DNA from: Lacinutrix sp. Bg11-31
GTDB lineage: Bacteria > Bacteroidota > Bacteroidia > Flavobacteriales > Flavobacteriaceae
Assembly: GCF_002831665.1 (NCBI RefSeq)
Contig: NZ_CP025118.1
Span: 124,001-188,000 of the forward strand
Direction of reading: 5' to 3'
DNA: 64,000 nt
Shown in pieces: positions 28,056 through 36,730 of this stretch. Below the pieces are notes generated by a model. The model did not search any database, had not been told where the DNA came from, and was given only the letters and a program-made list of their open reading frames with translations. Each line of letters opens with the position of its first letter. Positions within the stretch are counted from its first letter, which is position 1. The translations under genes were made by a program, and so were the position numbers.

Positions 28056-28742
28056 TTAAATATTCTCAATTATATTCAAATTACTTTTATTAATATTAAA
28101 TTTAGAAATTTTATTTTCAATAAAGACTAAATTACCGAAAATAGGTTTCCCAATAATTCCTGCTACGTTTTCACAGAATTCAGGATAATTTTTCAGAATT
28201 GAATATTTACTTTCAAAGTCTAAATATTCTTTTAAGTCATTATCTGTTATAAAATCTTTTTGTAAGTTAATTACATCAATACAAATAATTAATTTGTAGT
28301 TATCTATTTTAATTAAATCTCTGTATGTTTCTTCTTTGTTAGTGATTTTTGAGATTTGTGGGATGAAATTATTAATTGAAGTAATAAATGAACTTTGAGT
28401 ATTTCCAAAGTATTCATCTTTTTTAAATGATTCAATTTTATTATTTAATTCTTTTTCAATTGGATTTATTTTCTTTACTTCAAATATGATATTTTGATTT
28501 TCAGATTTTACTAACCAATCTGGGGTTTTTCCATTTATCTTTGGTTCGTAAATTACTTCTGAAAATAATTGATTTAGGACATATCCAAATTCCATTTCAG
28601 AAAATAGAGATAGAATATTAATCTCATTTTTTTCTTTTATTAATTTTCTTGAAAATATTCCGTTATATTTTGTATCCAAAAACTCTAGATTCCTTCTATA
28701 ATCGGATTTGTTTTTTAGGATTTTTTCAGCGGTTTCGTTCAT
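28056..28742 (-). CDS. PD-(D/E)XK-nuclease-like protein, copy 1
   Basis: 228 residues, no signal peptide. Not a named family to me. TPDWLVKSENQNIIFEVKKI fits the PD-(D/E)XK active site: Pro-Asp, a spacer of about 12, then Glu-x-Lys. This fold is found in restriction and repair nucleases, so a DNA-cutting or phage-defence role is possible but inferred from this motif only. The same protein is encoded at 28898-29584 and 36868-37554 without any amino-acid change. The start is 18 nt from the cassette end. Confidence 0.75.
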   Translation of the reverse strand: MNETAEKILKNKSDYRRNLEFLDTKYNGIFSRKLIKEKNEINILSLFSEMEFGYVLNQLFSEVIYEPKINGKTPDWLVKSENQNIIFEVKKINPIEKELNNKIESFKKDEYFGNTQSSFITSINNFIPQISKITNKEETYRDLIKIDNYKLIICIDVINLQKDFITDNDLKEYLDFESKYSILKNYPEFCENVAGIIGKPIFGNLVFIENKISKFNINKSNLNIIENI

Positions 28743-28760
28743 CGTTCCGGTATTGCATAC

Positions 28761-28885
28761 AACGGTTATGTATAAGAATAGTGCGGTTTTGTGTGCGAGG
28801 ATTTTCCGAAGGAAAATCAGAAGCTAGCAAAACTGCACTAACCTTTGATTAAGTACTAAACTAAGCATTATTTTTATACGATGTT
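28761..28885 (-). repeat. attC-like site 3, family II, 125 bp
   Basis: Identical to site 2, from a tandem duplication of the cassette with a period of 842 bp. Serves the copy at 28898. Confidence 0.85.
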
Positions 28886-28897
28886 GTATGCAGTACT

Positions 28898-29584
28898 TTA
28901 AATATTCTCAATTATATTCAAATTACTTTTATTAATATTAAATTTAGAAATTTTATTTTCAATAAAGACTAAATTACCGAAAATAGGTTTCCCAATAATT
29001 CCTGCTACGTTTTCACAGAATTCAGGATAATTTTTCAGAATTGAATATTTACTTTCAAAGTCTAAATATTCTTTTAAGTCATTATCTGTTATAAAATCTT
29101 TTTGTAAGTTAATTACATCAATACAAATAATTAATTTGTAGTTATCTATTTTAATTAAATCTCTGTATGTTTCTTCTTTGTTAGTGATTTTTGAGATTTG
29201 TGGGATGAAATTATTAATTGAAGTAATAAATGAACTTTGAGTATTTCCAAAGTATTCATCTTTTTTAAATGATTCAATTTTATTATTTAATTCTTTTTCA
29301 ATTGGATTTATTTTCTTTACTTCAAATATGATATTTTGATTTTCAGATTTTACTAACCAATCTGGGGTTTTTCCATTTATCTTTGGTTCGTAAATTACTT
29401 CTGAAAATAATTGATTTAGGACATATCCAAATTCCATTTCAGAAAATAGAGATAGAATATTAATCTCATTTTTTTCTTTTATTAATTTTCTTGAAAATAT
29501 TCCGTTATATTTTGTATCCAAAAACTCTAGATTCCTTCTATAATCGGATTTGTTTTTTAGGATTTTTTCAGCGGTTTCGTTCAT
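28898..29584 (-). CDS. PD-(D/E)XK-nuclease-like protein, copy 2
   Basis: Same 228-residue protein as at 28056-28742, in the adjacent tandem cassette. On its 5' side identity with copy 1 ends at the AACG boundary (GTTTATG here against GGTTATG there), showing that the cassette is the unit that was duplicated. Confidence 0.75.
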   Translation of the reverse strand: MNETAEKILKNKSDYRRNLEFLDTKYNGIFSRKLIKEKNEINILSLFSEMEFGYVLNQLFSEVIYEPKINGKTPDWLVKSENQNIIFEVKKINPIEKELNNKIESFKKDEYFGNTQSSFITSINNFIPQISKITNKEETYRDLIKIDNYKLIICIDVINLQKDFITDNDLKEYLDFESKYSILKNYPEFCENVAGIIGKPIFGNLVFIENKISKFNINKSNLNIIENI

Positions 29585-29602
29585 CGTTCCGGTATTGCAT
29601 AC

Positions 29603-29726
29603 AACGTTTATGTATAAGGATAGTTGCGGGTTTGTATGCGAGGATTTTCCGAAGGAAAATCAGACGTAACAAACACGCAACGACCTTTGATTAAGGACTA
29701 AGCCGCAATTATTTTTATACGGTGTT
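29603..29726 (-). repeat. attC-like site 4, family II, 124 bp
   Basis: Stem GATTTTCC / GGAAAATC. Cassette ends TATGCCCAAC / GTTGGGCATA. Confidence 0.85.
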
Positions 29727-29737
29727 GGGCATAGTTT

Positions 29738-30769
29738 TTATTCTTCTTCTCCATAGTAATCATTTTTATCTCCGTTGTAAGTAGGAAATAAGTATGTTTT
29801 ATTTTGTGAAGTATTTAATTCAAATATTTTTTCTGTTAAAGTTCGAATTTCATCAACATAGTTGTCGTCTTTGTTATAATTAGAAACAATTCTTCTTTCC
29901 ATAGACCATTCATTGCTCCAAGCATCTGGTAATAAAATCTCAATAGATTCTTTTCTGTCTAATCCTCTTTTTTTAATTTCTTTATTGTAAGCTTTATTGA
30001 GTTTTTCAATACCTAATTCAACACTTTTTCTGTCATTGATAAATTCACTTGTTTGGACTTGCATTAGTCCAAGAGAATGTTTTTTACCTGTAATTTTAAA
30101 ACGAGCATTTTCAACTAATCGAGCAGCTTTTGGTCTGTTGAAATCTTCATAAATCATTATAGCATAAGCTATAGATTTAAGTTTGTCATTATTTAGATTT
30201 TCATTGACTAAATCAGAATACTTTTCTTTAAAAGACGAAAGGCGACTTTTTAAATAATTTTCCTTTCTCTCGATGGTTTTGTCAGAAGATATTCTAATTC
30301 TATTCAGGGTGTGAAATAAAAAAATTAATATTATAATCCATAATTCATTTGAAATTGTATCAAAGTCGGGAAGTATATTCTCTTTTTTATATATGATTTC
30401 TGTATAGGCGAAATAAGAAATTGAAACGATTGAAATCCAATAAAGCACTTGTCTATACCAATTCATTAAAAGTCCACGATTAGTGGCTAGATTAAATGCT
30501 AAACGGAATAAGATGTAGTAAATAGAAATAAAGAAAACATTAGCTACGAATTTGTCTAATCCAAGCTTGTACAGAATAGCTGAGACGATAAAAAGGTAAA
30601 CAATTGGGCTAATTATTCGGAACAGAAAGTTAAAAGCAGGTGCTTCTTCAACTTTCAAGAACATTGAAATTTGCATATATCCAACAGAATAAGAATGTCT
30701 TCCAATCCAATTGATTATAAAAAATAGGATTACTCCTAAAAAGAACTGTAAAATGTGAATCTCTATCAT
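29738..30769 (-). CDS. Membrane protein with possible lysozyme-like domain
   Basis: 343 residues. About five transmembrane helices occupy residues 1-160. The rest is soluble and contains MIYEDFNRPKAARL, then KKHSLGLMQVQT, a pattern like the Glu...S-x-GLMQV of lytic transglycosylases, though the domain is small and the match is by eye. Orientation relative to the membrane is not known, so a role in peptidoglycan cleavage is only a suggestion. Single-gene cassette, start 17 nt from the boundary. Confidence 0.7.
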   Translation of the reverse strand: MIEIHILQFFLGVILFFIINWIGRHSYSVGYMQISMFLKVEEAPAFNFLFRIISPIVYLFIVSAILYKLGLDKFVANVFFISIYYILFRLAFNLATNRGLLMNWYRQVLYWISIVSISYFAYTEIIYKKENILPDFDTISNELWIIILIFLFHTLNRIRISSDKTIERKENYLKSRLSSFKEKYSDLVNENLNNDKLKSIAYAIMIYEDFNRPKAARLVENARFKITGKKHSLGLMQVQTSEFINDRKSVELGIEKLNKAYNKEIKKRGLDRKESIEILLPDAWSNEWSMERRIVSNYNKDDNYVDEIRTLTEKIFELNTSQNKTYLFPTYNGDKNDYYGEEE

Positions 30770-30786
30770 TCGTTTAAATTATGCCC

Positions 30787-30974
30787 AACGTTTATTATAA
30801 GAAACGTAGGGCAATAAATAAGCACTATCGTTTCGGTTTATTACTTAGCTAAATATAAATATTTTGCTTTTATCTTTTCTACTATAAACGCCAAATTTTA
30901 TATTTAGCGGACTTTATAAATATTCACTGAACTTTCGGTTTAGCGCAAATGCCCTATGTTTTTTATACACTGTT
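30787..30974 (-). repeat. attC-like site 5, family III (long), 188 bp
   Basis: Long variant with extra AT-rich arms; outer pairing TAGGGC / GCCCTA. Cassette ends ACGCACAAC / GTTGTGCGT. Confidence 0.75.
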
Positions 30975-30986
30975 GTGCGTTCGTTT

Positions 30987-31862
30987 TTATTCCGATTTAT
31001 ACATATTTCTATAATGTTCAACATGATGAGGAAATTCCTCTTCATAAAATGGGTAACTTATTCCCAAAATTGAGATTTCATATCCTTCATTTTTCATTCC
31101 TGTAATTGCATTTCCGGCAACTCCTTTTATTTCAAGTCCGTCCTGTCTCAATACTTTTAATTCTGATATTACTTTAGTATCAATAAATTCAAATTCTGGG
31201 TCGTCAGTATTTATTACAATATTATTTTTCAAGCAGTATTCTTTAAAGAATTCGTATGGCGTTTCTATTCCATTGAATTCAATTAGTCCAAATGCAACAC
31301 CCATTGGTGCATCTGCTTTTTCTAGTTTAGAAGTTCCAATTTCTTTGCCTTCTAAAACAACATTATAGTTTTTTTTACATTGGTTTAGTACTTTTTCGTT
31401 GTAAAAATCTAAATAATAATCAGAAGCAAGACATTCAAATGTCTCGTCTTTAAAAAAGAAAATAAAATGTTTTCTGTCAGAATTGCTAGTTTGAATTTTC
31501 TCAATCGGATTCGGCAACTCTTTATCTAATCCGCTTTTAATTTCATAGAATTCTCCCCAAGGTAATTCGTTGTGATTTGTTCTATATTGTCCATAGGAAT
31601 ACCCTTCGTCATTGCAAGTATTCAGAGAATATTTCGCACAGTTTTTAAATCGGATTTTAACTTTGTCGCCTTCCTGATATTTGTTGAATTGAAAATGATT
31701 GAGATAAATATCCATTATTAAGTCAATTCCGTCCACTTTTAATTCAATTTCAGGTGAAACTGGGTCTGCGTTCCAATCCTTAGTTATTTGGATATAGTCA
31801 ATTTTTCGAGTTGGAATTCCCTCTACCTTTTTTGTTCCAAATATTTTATTTATCCAACTCAA
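30987..31862 (-). CDS. Hypothetical protein, cassette gene
   Basis: About 290 residues, unrecognised. Soluble, with beta-rich segments (IELKVDGIDLIMDIYLNHFQFNKYQEGDKVKIRFKNC). The frame extends upstream to an ATG at 31934, but that lies inside the neighbouring recombination site, and the first residues (MLKHATNHIHKR) are site sequence. TTG 31862 is the first plausible start inside the cassette. Both starts remain possible. Confidence 0.6.
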   Translation of the reverse strand: MSWINKIFGTKKVEGIPTRKIDYIQITKDWNADPVSPEIELKVDGIDLIMDIYLNHFQFNKYQEGDKVKIRFKNCAKYSLNTCNDEGYSYGQYRTNHNELPWGEFYEIKSGLDKELPNPIEKIQTSNSDRKHFIFFFKDETFECLASDYYLDFYNEKVLNQCKKNYNVVLEGKEIGTSKLEKADAPMGVAFGLIEFNGIETPYEFFKEYCLKNNIVINTDDPEFEFIDTKVISELKVLRQDGLEIKGVAGNAITGMKNEGYEISILGISYPFYEEEFPHHVEHYRNMYKSE

Positions 31863-31897
31863 TTTCTTTCGTTTTCGATTTTTCTTAAATGACGCAC

Positions 31898-32020
31898 AAC
31901 GTTTATGTATATGGTTTGTTGCGTGTTTAAGCAACTAAGTTAATAAATAAATATTGGATAGAAAATCCGCAAGGATTTTCGTAAGTAGGCTAGAACTAGC
32001 AATAAATTATATACGGTGTT
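31898..32020 (-). repeat. attC-like site 6, family I variant, 123 bp
   Basis: Central stem GAAAATCC / GGATTTTC, a compensated change relative to other sites. Cassette ends TGCGTAGAAC / GTTCTACGCA: the base after GTT is C, not the usual G or A, on both sides. Confidence 0.85.
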
Positions 32021-32197
32021 CTACGCAGTTTTTTATTCCGCTAAATTTTTCTTTCAGTTTTTTCAATTCCGAAACTTGCTAAACTCCGAAAGATTTAATT
32101 CTATTTTTCAGATCAGTTTTACGCAACATTTATAAATTCCGTTAGAGTAATAATTCTTTAAGAGTAAATTCTGCGTTCTTTTCCGATTTAGAGTGTT

Positions 32198-32443
32198 TTA
32201 TTCAGTTGTTTTTAATTCCGTTTTATTAAAATTGGGTTGAAATTTTCTTGGTTCTTTAATCACATACTTTTTTCTCAATTGGAAATACAATATTGAACCT
32301 AAAACAGGAAGAAGCAGAACTCCTAAAAGCCAAATTATATTCATTATTGGGCTTTTAAATTTCGATTTTATAATATCTAGAATTGCCCAAGACCATAATA
32401 CAATGGTTAAAATCACAAATCCGATAATCAATGTAGTTTCCAT
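32198..32443 (-). CDS. PLDc_N-type two-helix membrane protein
   Basis: 81 residues, two transmembrane segments with the PLDc_N pattern (LWSWAILDIIKSKFKSPIMNIIWLLGVLLLPVLGSILYFQLRKK). This domain is often found alone; no catalytic activity is expected. About 175 bp between the gene's stop and the site hold no gene, so the cassette has a long 3' region. Confidence 0.75.
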   Translation of the reverse strand: METTLIIGFVILTIVLWSWAILDIIKSKFKSPIMNIIWLLGVLLLPVLGSILYFQLRKKYVIKEPRKFQPNFNKTELKTTE

Positions 32444-32502
32444 AATTTTATCTTTTAATACTTGTTTTCTGTTCAGCGTAATGTTTGTCTCAAATTGCGT
32501 AG

Positions 32503-32626
32503 AACGTTTATGTATAAGAATAGTTGCGGGTTTGTATGCGAGGATTTTCCGAAGGAAAATCAGACGTTACAAACACGCAACGACCTTTGATTAAGCACTA
32601 AACCGCAATTATTTTTATACGGTGTT
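32503..32626 (-). repeat. attC-like site 7, family II, 124 bp
   Basis: Stem GATTTTCC / GGAAAATC. Cassette ends TGTGGCTAAC / GTTAGCCACA. Confidence 0.85.
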
Positions 32627-32637
32627 AGCCACAGTAT

Positions 32638-33222
32638 TTATTCTTTTTTGATTAAAATTATTGTATCTCTTTCAGGTAAATTCCTTTCTAAAAATTGATA
32701 TCCTTCAAATTTAATTTTTAATTCCGTTTTTCCGTTTATTGTATATATTGAATTATCATTAAATTCAATTTCAGTGTTTAAATCTATTTCTTTAATTTTC
32801 TTTTCAAGTATTAAAAATTGCTTTTCCGTAATCTCATAAGGACAACACATTCCCAAAAATCCTTGATTTTCTTGATAAATCACAAAATCATTTTTCTCAA
32901 TTTGTATGTGATTCGGTTGAATAGGATAAAGCACTATTGATGCTATAATTCCGAAAAATATTCCGCCAAACAACCAGAACAATAAAGTCAGAATTGGTGT
33001 AATTGCATAGAAACCAAAGTAAAACCCAATTTTCTTAAATGGCTTGAAATTCCAAAAAAAGAGAATAATTCCGCTTCCATAAATCAAAATCGTTATTAAA
33101 TATGCGAATCTGTAATTTAGACTTATTTCAATTGTGTTTTTCAGAATGAAATTGAGTAATGCAAATCCTAAAAGGTAGAAATGAATCTTTGTTATTATAT
33201 CTCTGATTTGGGTTTTCGTCAT
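32638..33222 (-). CDS. Hypothetical membrane protein
   Basis: 194 residues, unrecognised. Four hydrophobic segments in the first 110 residues, then a beta-rich soluble tail (FVIYQENQGFLGMCCPYEITEKQFLI) with an adjacent Cys pair. The start lies 9 nt from the cassette boundary. Confidence 0.7.
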   Translation of the reverse strand: MTKTQIRDIITKIHFYLLGFALLNFILKNTIEISLNYRFAYLITILIYGSGIILFFWNFKPFKKIGFYFGFYAITPILTLLFWLFGGIFFGIIASIVLYPIQPNHIQIEKNDFVIYQENQGFLGMCCPYEITEKQFLILEKKIKEIDLNTEIEFNDNSIYTINGKTELKIKFEGYQFLERNLPERDTIILIKKE

Positions 33223-33231
33223 ATTGTGGCT

Positions 33232-33358
33232 AACGTTGTTGTGTATGATTAGTTGCGTGTTTAAGCAACTAATTTAATAAACAAATACGAACCCGAGAAA
33301 ATTCCGAAGGAATTTTCCAAATAAGCACTTGCCAAAGCAATTAATTATACACGGTGTT
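33232..33358 (-). repeat. attC-like site 8, family I, 127 bp
   Basis: Stem GAAAATTCC / GGAATTTTC. Cassette ends GTTTGCTAAC / GTTAGCAAAC. Confidence 0.85.
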
Positions 33359-33373
33359 AGCAAACGTATTTTT

Positions 33374-33871
33374 TTATAACAAATCATATCCTTTAAGAAT
33401 CAATCTTGGAAATTCAACAATTATTAATGCAAGCACAGTATTCACAATCAAAACTTTTTTTCCTATTTGAGTATTCCAATCCAGTCGCTCTTTCCATTTC
33501 TTAGAATTAGTAATGAATAGTGAAAAAGCACCTAATCCAATTGGAACAACTAAGAGATAGCCATAAAAAATTCCTACATCTCGACTTATAATCTGCGCAA
33601 TGCATTCCACAATAATTGCTATTCCAAATAAGTTATAAGTCAGTTGGGAAAGTTTGCTTTTATAAATTAACAATAGCCCAGAAATTAATAAAACTAATGC
33701 TATAATCCAGCCACCAGCGTGCAATTCAGCAGTTAATATATAATAATAGCTAATTAAACTGTTTTCTGGATTTCTTTGTTCAAAATAGATTGGAACTTCA
33801 GAGATTAGAAATATTACAGAAATCAAGATTGATAAAATTCCAATTATTATTCTGTACTTCGCTTTTTTCAT
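33374..33871 (-). CDS. Hypothetical membrane protein
   Basis: 165 residues, unrecognised, with four to five transmembrane helices and little else (IIIGILSILISVIFLIS near the start). Single-gene cassette with the start 9 nt from the boundary. Confidence 0.7.
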   Translation of the reverse strand: MKKAKYRIIIGILSILISVIFLISEVPIYFEQRNPENSLISYYYILTAELHAGGWIIALVLLISGLLLIYKSKLSQLTYNLFGIAIIVECIAQIISRDVGIFYGYLLVVPIGLGAFSLFITNSKKWKERLDWNTQIGKKVLIVNTVLALIIVEFPRLILKGYDLL

Positions 33872-33880
33872 ATGTTTGCT

Positions 33881-34004
33881 AACGTTTATGTATAAGAATA
33901 GTTGCGGGTTTGTATGCGAGGATTTTCCGCAGGAAAATCAGACGTTACAAACACGCAACGACCTTTTATTAAGCACTAAACCGCAATTATTTTTATACGG
34001 TGTT
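33881..34004 (-). repeat. attC-like site 9, family II, 124 bp
   Basis: Stem GATTTTCC / GGAAAATC with loop GC. Cassette ends GCTTACAAC / GTTGTAAGC. Confidence 0.85.
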
Positions 34005-34015
34005 GTAAGCAGGTT

Positions 34016-34612
34016 TTATTCATTTTTCCAAACATCTATAATTATTAAAGCGGAATCTAAACTTACTTCTTTCATTGAAGGGAATTCGGGTATGTCTTTA
34101 TATAAAATTTCATTCGCAGCTGTTCCGCATAAATATAAATTATTTTTTTCGGCGTACTTATACATACTATCAAGTTGAATTTTATTCGATTTTCTTTTTT
34201 CATCAGTTGCCACAGTGTCTAAGAGAATGATTGTATATTCCTTTAATAGATAATCATAAGTCAGATATAATCTAGATTTAATGTTTGCGTTTATTTTTTT
34301 TGAATAAATATCAGTTTCAAAAACTTTACTTCTACTTAATGAATTAATTAACAAACTTTTTTTAATTTGTAATTTACCATTTGTTTTTAATTCAAACTTT
34401 TTTTTGACTTTAAAAGCCGGATATTTTAAAGTGTCAGAAGATTCAATTTCCGTAAGTGAACTGTCTTTTTTTATTTCTATCCAAAAAGAAGTCTCTTTTG
34501 TGTTCCAATTTTCAGTTAATTCAGTAAGACCTTTAGCCGTTTTTTCAGTCGTCTTTTTACAAGAATAAAGGGTGACGATTGATAATATAATTATGAAGTT
34601 CTTTGTTTTCAT
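34016..34612 (-). CDS. Hypothetical lipoprotein
   Basis: 198 residues from ATG 34612, which gives a lipoprotein signal (MKTKNFIIILSIVTLYSC). A longer frame to 34777 is translated IS110 and site sequence and is rejected. No family recognised; the mature part is Lys-rich and probably periplasmic. Its promoter-proximal side was separated from upstream cassettes by the IS110 insertion. Confidence 0.75.
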   Translation of the reverse strand: MKTKNFIIILSIVTLYSCKKTTEKTAKGLTELTENWNTKETSFWIEIKKDSSLTEIESSDTLKYPAFKVKKKFELKTNGKLQIKKSLLINSLSRSKVFETDIYSKKINANIKSRLYLTYDYLLKEYTIILLDTVATDEKRKSNKIQLDSMYKYAEKNNLYLCGTAANEILYKDIPEFPSMKEVSLDSALIIIDVWKNE

Positions 34613-34633
34613 ATGAGTGGTTAACTTGCTTAC

Positions 34634-34642
34634 AACGTGTTT
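34634..34642 (-). repeat. attC-like site 10, left stub
   Basis: AACGTGTTT: the start of a family I site cut by the IS110 copy; continues at 35869. Confidence 0.7.
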
Positions 34643-34836
34643 CTTTAGTTTGTAATAAATATCTTTAGATAGAAAAAGAGGAGAACTATAACGTGTTTTA
34701 GAATAACGCTCCCTTACACGTACGAGTCCTCTCTTTCTATACTGTTGCCAAGAACCATTTGGAATACCAGGAGTCAAAATCTCCCGATAAAGGAAGTAGT
34801 TAACGCAACATATTTATTCACTCTAATTGTAAAAAT
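34643..34836 (+). ncRNA. Candidate IS110 bridge RNA region, copy A
   Basis: The 194-nt region before the transposase holds a hairpin AGAAAAAGAGGA / TCCTCTCTTTCT (34680-34740). Its loop contains TAACGTGTT, the same as the left flank of copy B's insertion, and TACACGT, complementary to the ACGTGTA at the right flank. That is the layout expected for the two target guides of a bridge RNA. Boundaries are unknown. Confidence 0.45.
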
Positions 34837-35829
34837 ATGAAAAATTACAAAGAAGTCGTTGGAATCGATGTTTCAAAAAAAACAATAGATGCCTTTTGTT
34901 ATCAAGCAGAAGTACATAAGGAGTTTATTAACGATGTAGTAGGTTATAAAAGTCTTTTAAAATGGGTTTCAAAGTATACCAATGAAATTGACGTTTTTTA
35001 TTGTTTTGAGAATACAGGATATTACTCATTAAAATTAGCGCTTTATTTCGCTAGTCAATCTATAGTTTATGTAGAAGAAAGTCCTTTAAAAATAAAACGT
35101 TCATCGGGAATTGTAAAAGAAAAGACAGACAAGCTTGATGCGGCTTTAATAGCACGTTATGCTTGGCTTTATAGAGAAGAGTTGGAACCAAGTACAGTAA
35201 AAAGTATGTCTCATTTAGAGCTTGGAAGACTGTTAGCTTTACGGGATCAATTAGTTAGAAATAATGCAGGTCTTAAAGGTACTTTAAAAGAAATGAAAAT
35301 ACTTTTATCTAGTCCAACCACAGATTCTGGTTGCATAAGCTTAAAACGCAGTATAGACTATTTATCTAAGCAAGTAAAATCAGTAGAGGATAGGATAAAA
35401 GAGATTATTTCTCAAGATGAATCGATGCAAAAAAATTATGAATTATTATCGAGTTTAAAAGGAGTAGGTTTAGTAGTTGCTAGTCAATTAATTTACCATA
35501 CAGGAAACTTTACACGCTTTGCAAGTTGGCGTGCTTTTTCTAGTTATTGTGGAACAGCGCCATTCGAGCATCGTTCTGGAACCAGTATCTATAAGCGAAA
35601 ACAATGTCATTATTTAGGAGACAGAAAAATGAAAAGCTTATTAAGTATGGCAAGCGTTTCTGCAATACAACATGATAGTGAATTAAGACAATATTATAAG
35701 CGAAAAGTAGCAGAAGGAAAAGATAAAATGTTAGCCATAAATAATGTTAGAAACAAACTAATTGCAAGAGCTTTTGCTGTTGTGAAAAGAGGAACACCTT
35801 ATGTTGTTTTACAACAGCATGCAGCTTAA
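34837..35829 (+). CDS. IS110-family transposase (type 2), copy A
   Basis: 330 residues. The RuvC-like DEDD acids are Asp11 (GIDVSKKT), Glu58 (CFENTGYYS), Asp98 and Asp101 (KTDKLDAALIARYA). The C-terminal Transposase_20 domain follows (LSSLKGVGLVVASQLIYHTGNF ... YCGTAPFEHRSGTSI), including the serine that is nucleophilic in this family. Intact and identical to the copy at 48442-49434, so it was recently active. Confidence 0.93.
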   Translation: MKNYKEVVGIDVSKKTIDAFCYQAEVHKEFINDVVGYKSLLKWVSKYTNEIDVFYCFENTGYYSLKLALYFASQSIVYVEESPLKIKRSSGIVKEKTDKLDAALIARYAWLYREELEPSTVKSMSHLELGRLLALRDQLVRNNAGLKGTLKEMKILLSSPTTDSGCISLKRSIDYLSKQVKSVEDRIKEIISQDESMQKNYELLSSLKGVGLVVASQLIYHTGNFTRFASWRAFSSYCGTAPFEHRSGTSIYKRKQCHYLGDRKMKSLLSMASVSAIQHDSELRQYYKRKVAEGKDKMLAINNVRNKLIARAFAVVKRGTPYVVLQQHAA

Positions 35830-35868
35830 AAAAAAACAGAATATTTATTAGGAAATGATCTTGGAATA

Positions 35869-35986
35869 CGTGTATGGTTAGTTGCGTGGTTAAGCAACTA
35901 ATTTAGCAAAAATGGAACGAACCAGAGGAAATTCCGCAGGAATTTCCACGTAGGATTGAAACAAGCAATTAATTATACACGTTGTT
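35869..35986 (-). repeat. attC-like site 10, main part, family I
   Basis: Resumes at GTGTATGGTTAG after the IS110 copy. Stem GGAAATTCC / GGAATTTCC. Cassette ends TAAAGACAAC / GTTGTCTTTA. Confidence 0.85.
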
Positions 35987-36040
35987 GTCTTTAGTGCTTT
36001 TTTGTCCGTTTTGTCATTCGTTATTACTAATTAAAAATCA

Positions 36041-36505
36041 TTATTTCTTTTTGAATTTTTTATCAATCATCTTTCTTTTCCATTCTTCTCCAAAGAAATC
36101 AAAACTAATGAAAGAATAAATTCCTAAGAAAGCAATCCAGGTAATAAGCATGTAAATAAACAACCACCAACCTTCCGAATCTGAGTCATTAACCGCAATA
36201 AAAAAGAATAAAATAAGGTTAATTAGCGAGAGACCAAGAAGTTTATAAAACCCCTTTAATTTTTGGATATACGTTTCTTCTTTTCTAATTTGATCTACTT
36301 CTTCTTTTTTATTCGAATCTTCAATATTGGTTTCGAAGACGGCTGCCAAAGATTTTAGAGATTCTAACCCTGCGTTTTCTCCGTTTTCTATTCGTTGAAT
36401 AGTTCTTATGCTTAAACCGCTCATTTCCGCCAATTGTTCCTGAGACCAATGACGCTCTAATCTCATTTTTTTAATATCTCTTAAGTTAGTTGTGTTAGAA
36501 TTCAT
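36041..36505 (-). CDS. XRE-type HTH regulator with 2TM domain
   Basis: 154 residues. Residues about 8-60 are a helix-turn-helix (KKMRLERHWSQEQLAEMSGLSIRTIQRIENGENAGLESL). Residues 85-150 carry two transmembrane helices of the 2TM-domain kind (GLSLINLILFFFIAV ... LFIYMLITWIAFLGIYSFISF). A membrane-tethered transcription factor is the simplest reading. Unlike most cassettes it has over 200 bp upstream with its own promoter-like elements. Confidence 0.85.
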   Translation of the reverse strand: MNSNTTNLRDIKKMRLERHWSQEQLAEMSGLSIRTIQRIENGENAGLESLKSLAAVFETNIEDSNKKEEVDQIRKEETYIQKLKGFYKLLGLSLINLILFFFIAVNDSDSEGWWLFIYMLITWIAFLGIYSFISFDFFGEEWKRKMIDKKFKKK

Positions 36506-36571
36506 ATTCTTATTGTTTTAAGTTTTATGCAAATCTAAATATTAACTTCTCCTTTATATTGTAAGCGATAA

Positions 36572-36609
36572 GACACATATATGACAAAGATATGACAGTA
36601 ATATGACAC
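36572..36609 (-). promoter_or_regulatory. Direct repeats and -7 element before the XRE-2TM gene
   Basis: On the minus strand TGTCATAT recurs three times, with TATCTTTG (36585-36592, TAnnTTTG match) between. Plausible promoter with repressor sites, perhaps for autoregulation. Confidence 0.45.
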
Positions 36610-36730
36610 GCACTAAATTCCGTATTGATTCCATTTTGTACTTGAGGAATAGTTCAGTTTTTTTTGATTAAAACGGCTTTATTTATAAGCTGAAAATTTG
36701 CTGACCTAGAAATATCTAGGCATTAAAGAC

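Larger units (their letters stand above)
34643..35868 (+). mobile_element. IS110-family element (type 2), copy A
   Basis: About 1.23 kb from CTTTAG to GGAATA, identical in sequence by eye to 48248-49473. No inverted termini. It is inserted in the left arm of site 10, in the opposite direction to the cassette genes. Ends are inferred from where copies A and B stop matching and may be off by a few bases. Confidence 0.85.

Noticed and set aside
28649..29694. Short plus-strand ORFs over the sites and over the antisense of cassette genes (such as RLCIRIVxFCVRGFSEGKSEA)
   Set aside because: They recur only because the site sequence recurs; no start context, no family, and they oppose real genes.
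34613..34777. N-terminal extension of the lipoprotein at 34016
   Set aside because: It translates IS110 and site DNA; the internal ATG at 34612 gives a proper lipoprotein signal.
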